Both the position numbers and the translations under genes were made by a program. A DNA stretch of 5,613 bases from an uncultured Clostridia bacterium (GTDB lineage Bacteria; Bacillota; Clostridia; Christensenellales; UBA3700). The number at the start of each line of letters is the position of its first letter. The stretch's first letter is position 1. Positions 5,580-5,613 of this stretch are shown here, in pieces. The notes beneath the pieces were generated by a model. That model made no database searches and was not told the DNA's origin. It saw only the letters and a program-made list of their open reading frames with translations. Location: positions 1-5,613 of the forward strand of contig CAMWPK010000102.1 in assembly GCA_947176115.1 (NCBI GenBank), in the 5' to 3' direction.

Positions 5580-5613
5580 TCCACAGAGTTTCTATTATTT
5601 ACTTGTAGGTATC

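Overview
The window looks like a chromosomal stretch of a low-G+C Gram-positive-type bacterium (Bacillota, most likely an anaerobic Clostridia-like lineage). The reasons are AT-rich intergenic DNA, strong GGAGG-type ribosome binding sites in front of nearly every gene, sigma-70/SigA-like promoters, use of the standard genetic code, and a class I GAPDH of the streptococcal/clostridial kind. The lineage is an inference from sequence style and has not been placed phylogenetically. I see no insertion sequence, phage gene, tRNA, rRNA or CRISPR array.

Layout: there are five genes. One lies on the plus strand at the left (56-1372), a membrane-embedded M28-family metallopeptidase. It converges on gap (glyceraldehyde-3-phosphate dehydrogenase, minus strand, 1458-2510), and the two share a hairpin that can terminate transcription in both directions. 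Three more minus-strand genes follow: a two-helix membrane protein with a Gly/Tyr/Ser-rich head and a very acidic tail (2727-3653); a small zinc-ribbon protein with one probable membrane segment and a Gly/Pro/Arg/His-rich tail (3863-4357); and a cytosolic M29-family aminopeptidase (4425-5543). The minus-strand order of transcription is M29, zinc ribbon, membrane protein, gap. Each minus-strand gene has its own recognisable promoter or at least a -10 element, so this looks like a run of separately transcribed genes more than one operon. Read-through from the M29 gene into the zinc-ribbon gene is possible because no terminator separates them.

The gap and M29 genes are ordinary housekeeping functions (glycolysis and peptide turnover). 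The unusual part is the central pair of uncharacterised proteins. One ends in a tail with 24 acidic and 3 basic residues, the other in a tail with 14 Arg and 12 His but only one acidic residue, and both carry low-complexity sequence next to membrane segments. Whether they act together is unknown. The M28 protein is also odd, because pairs of membrane helices precede and interrupt its metal-binding residues. No defence system, biosynthetic cluster or mobile system is apparent.
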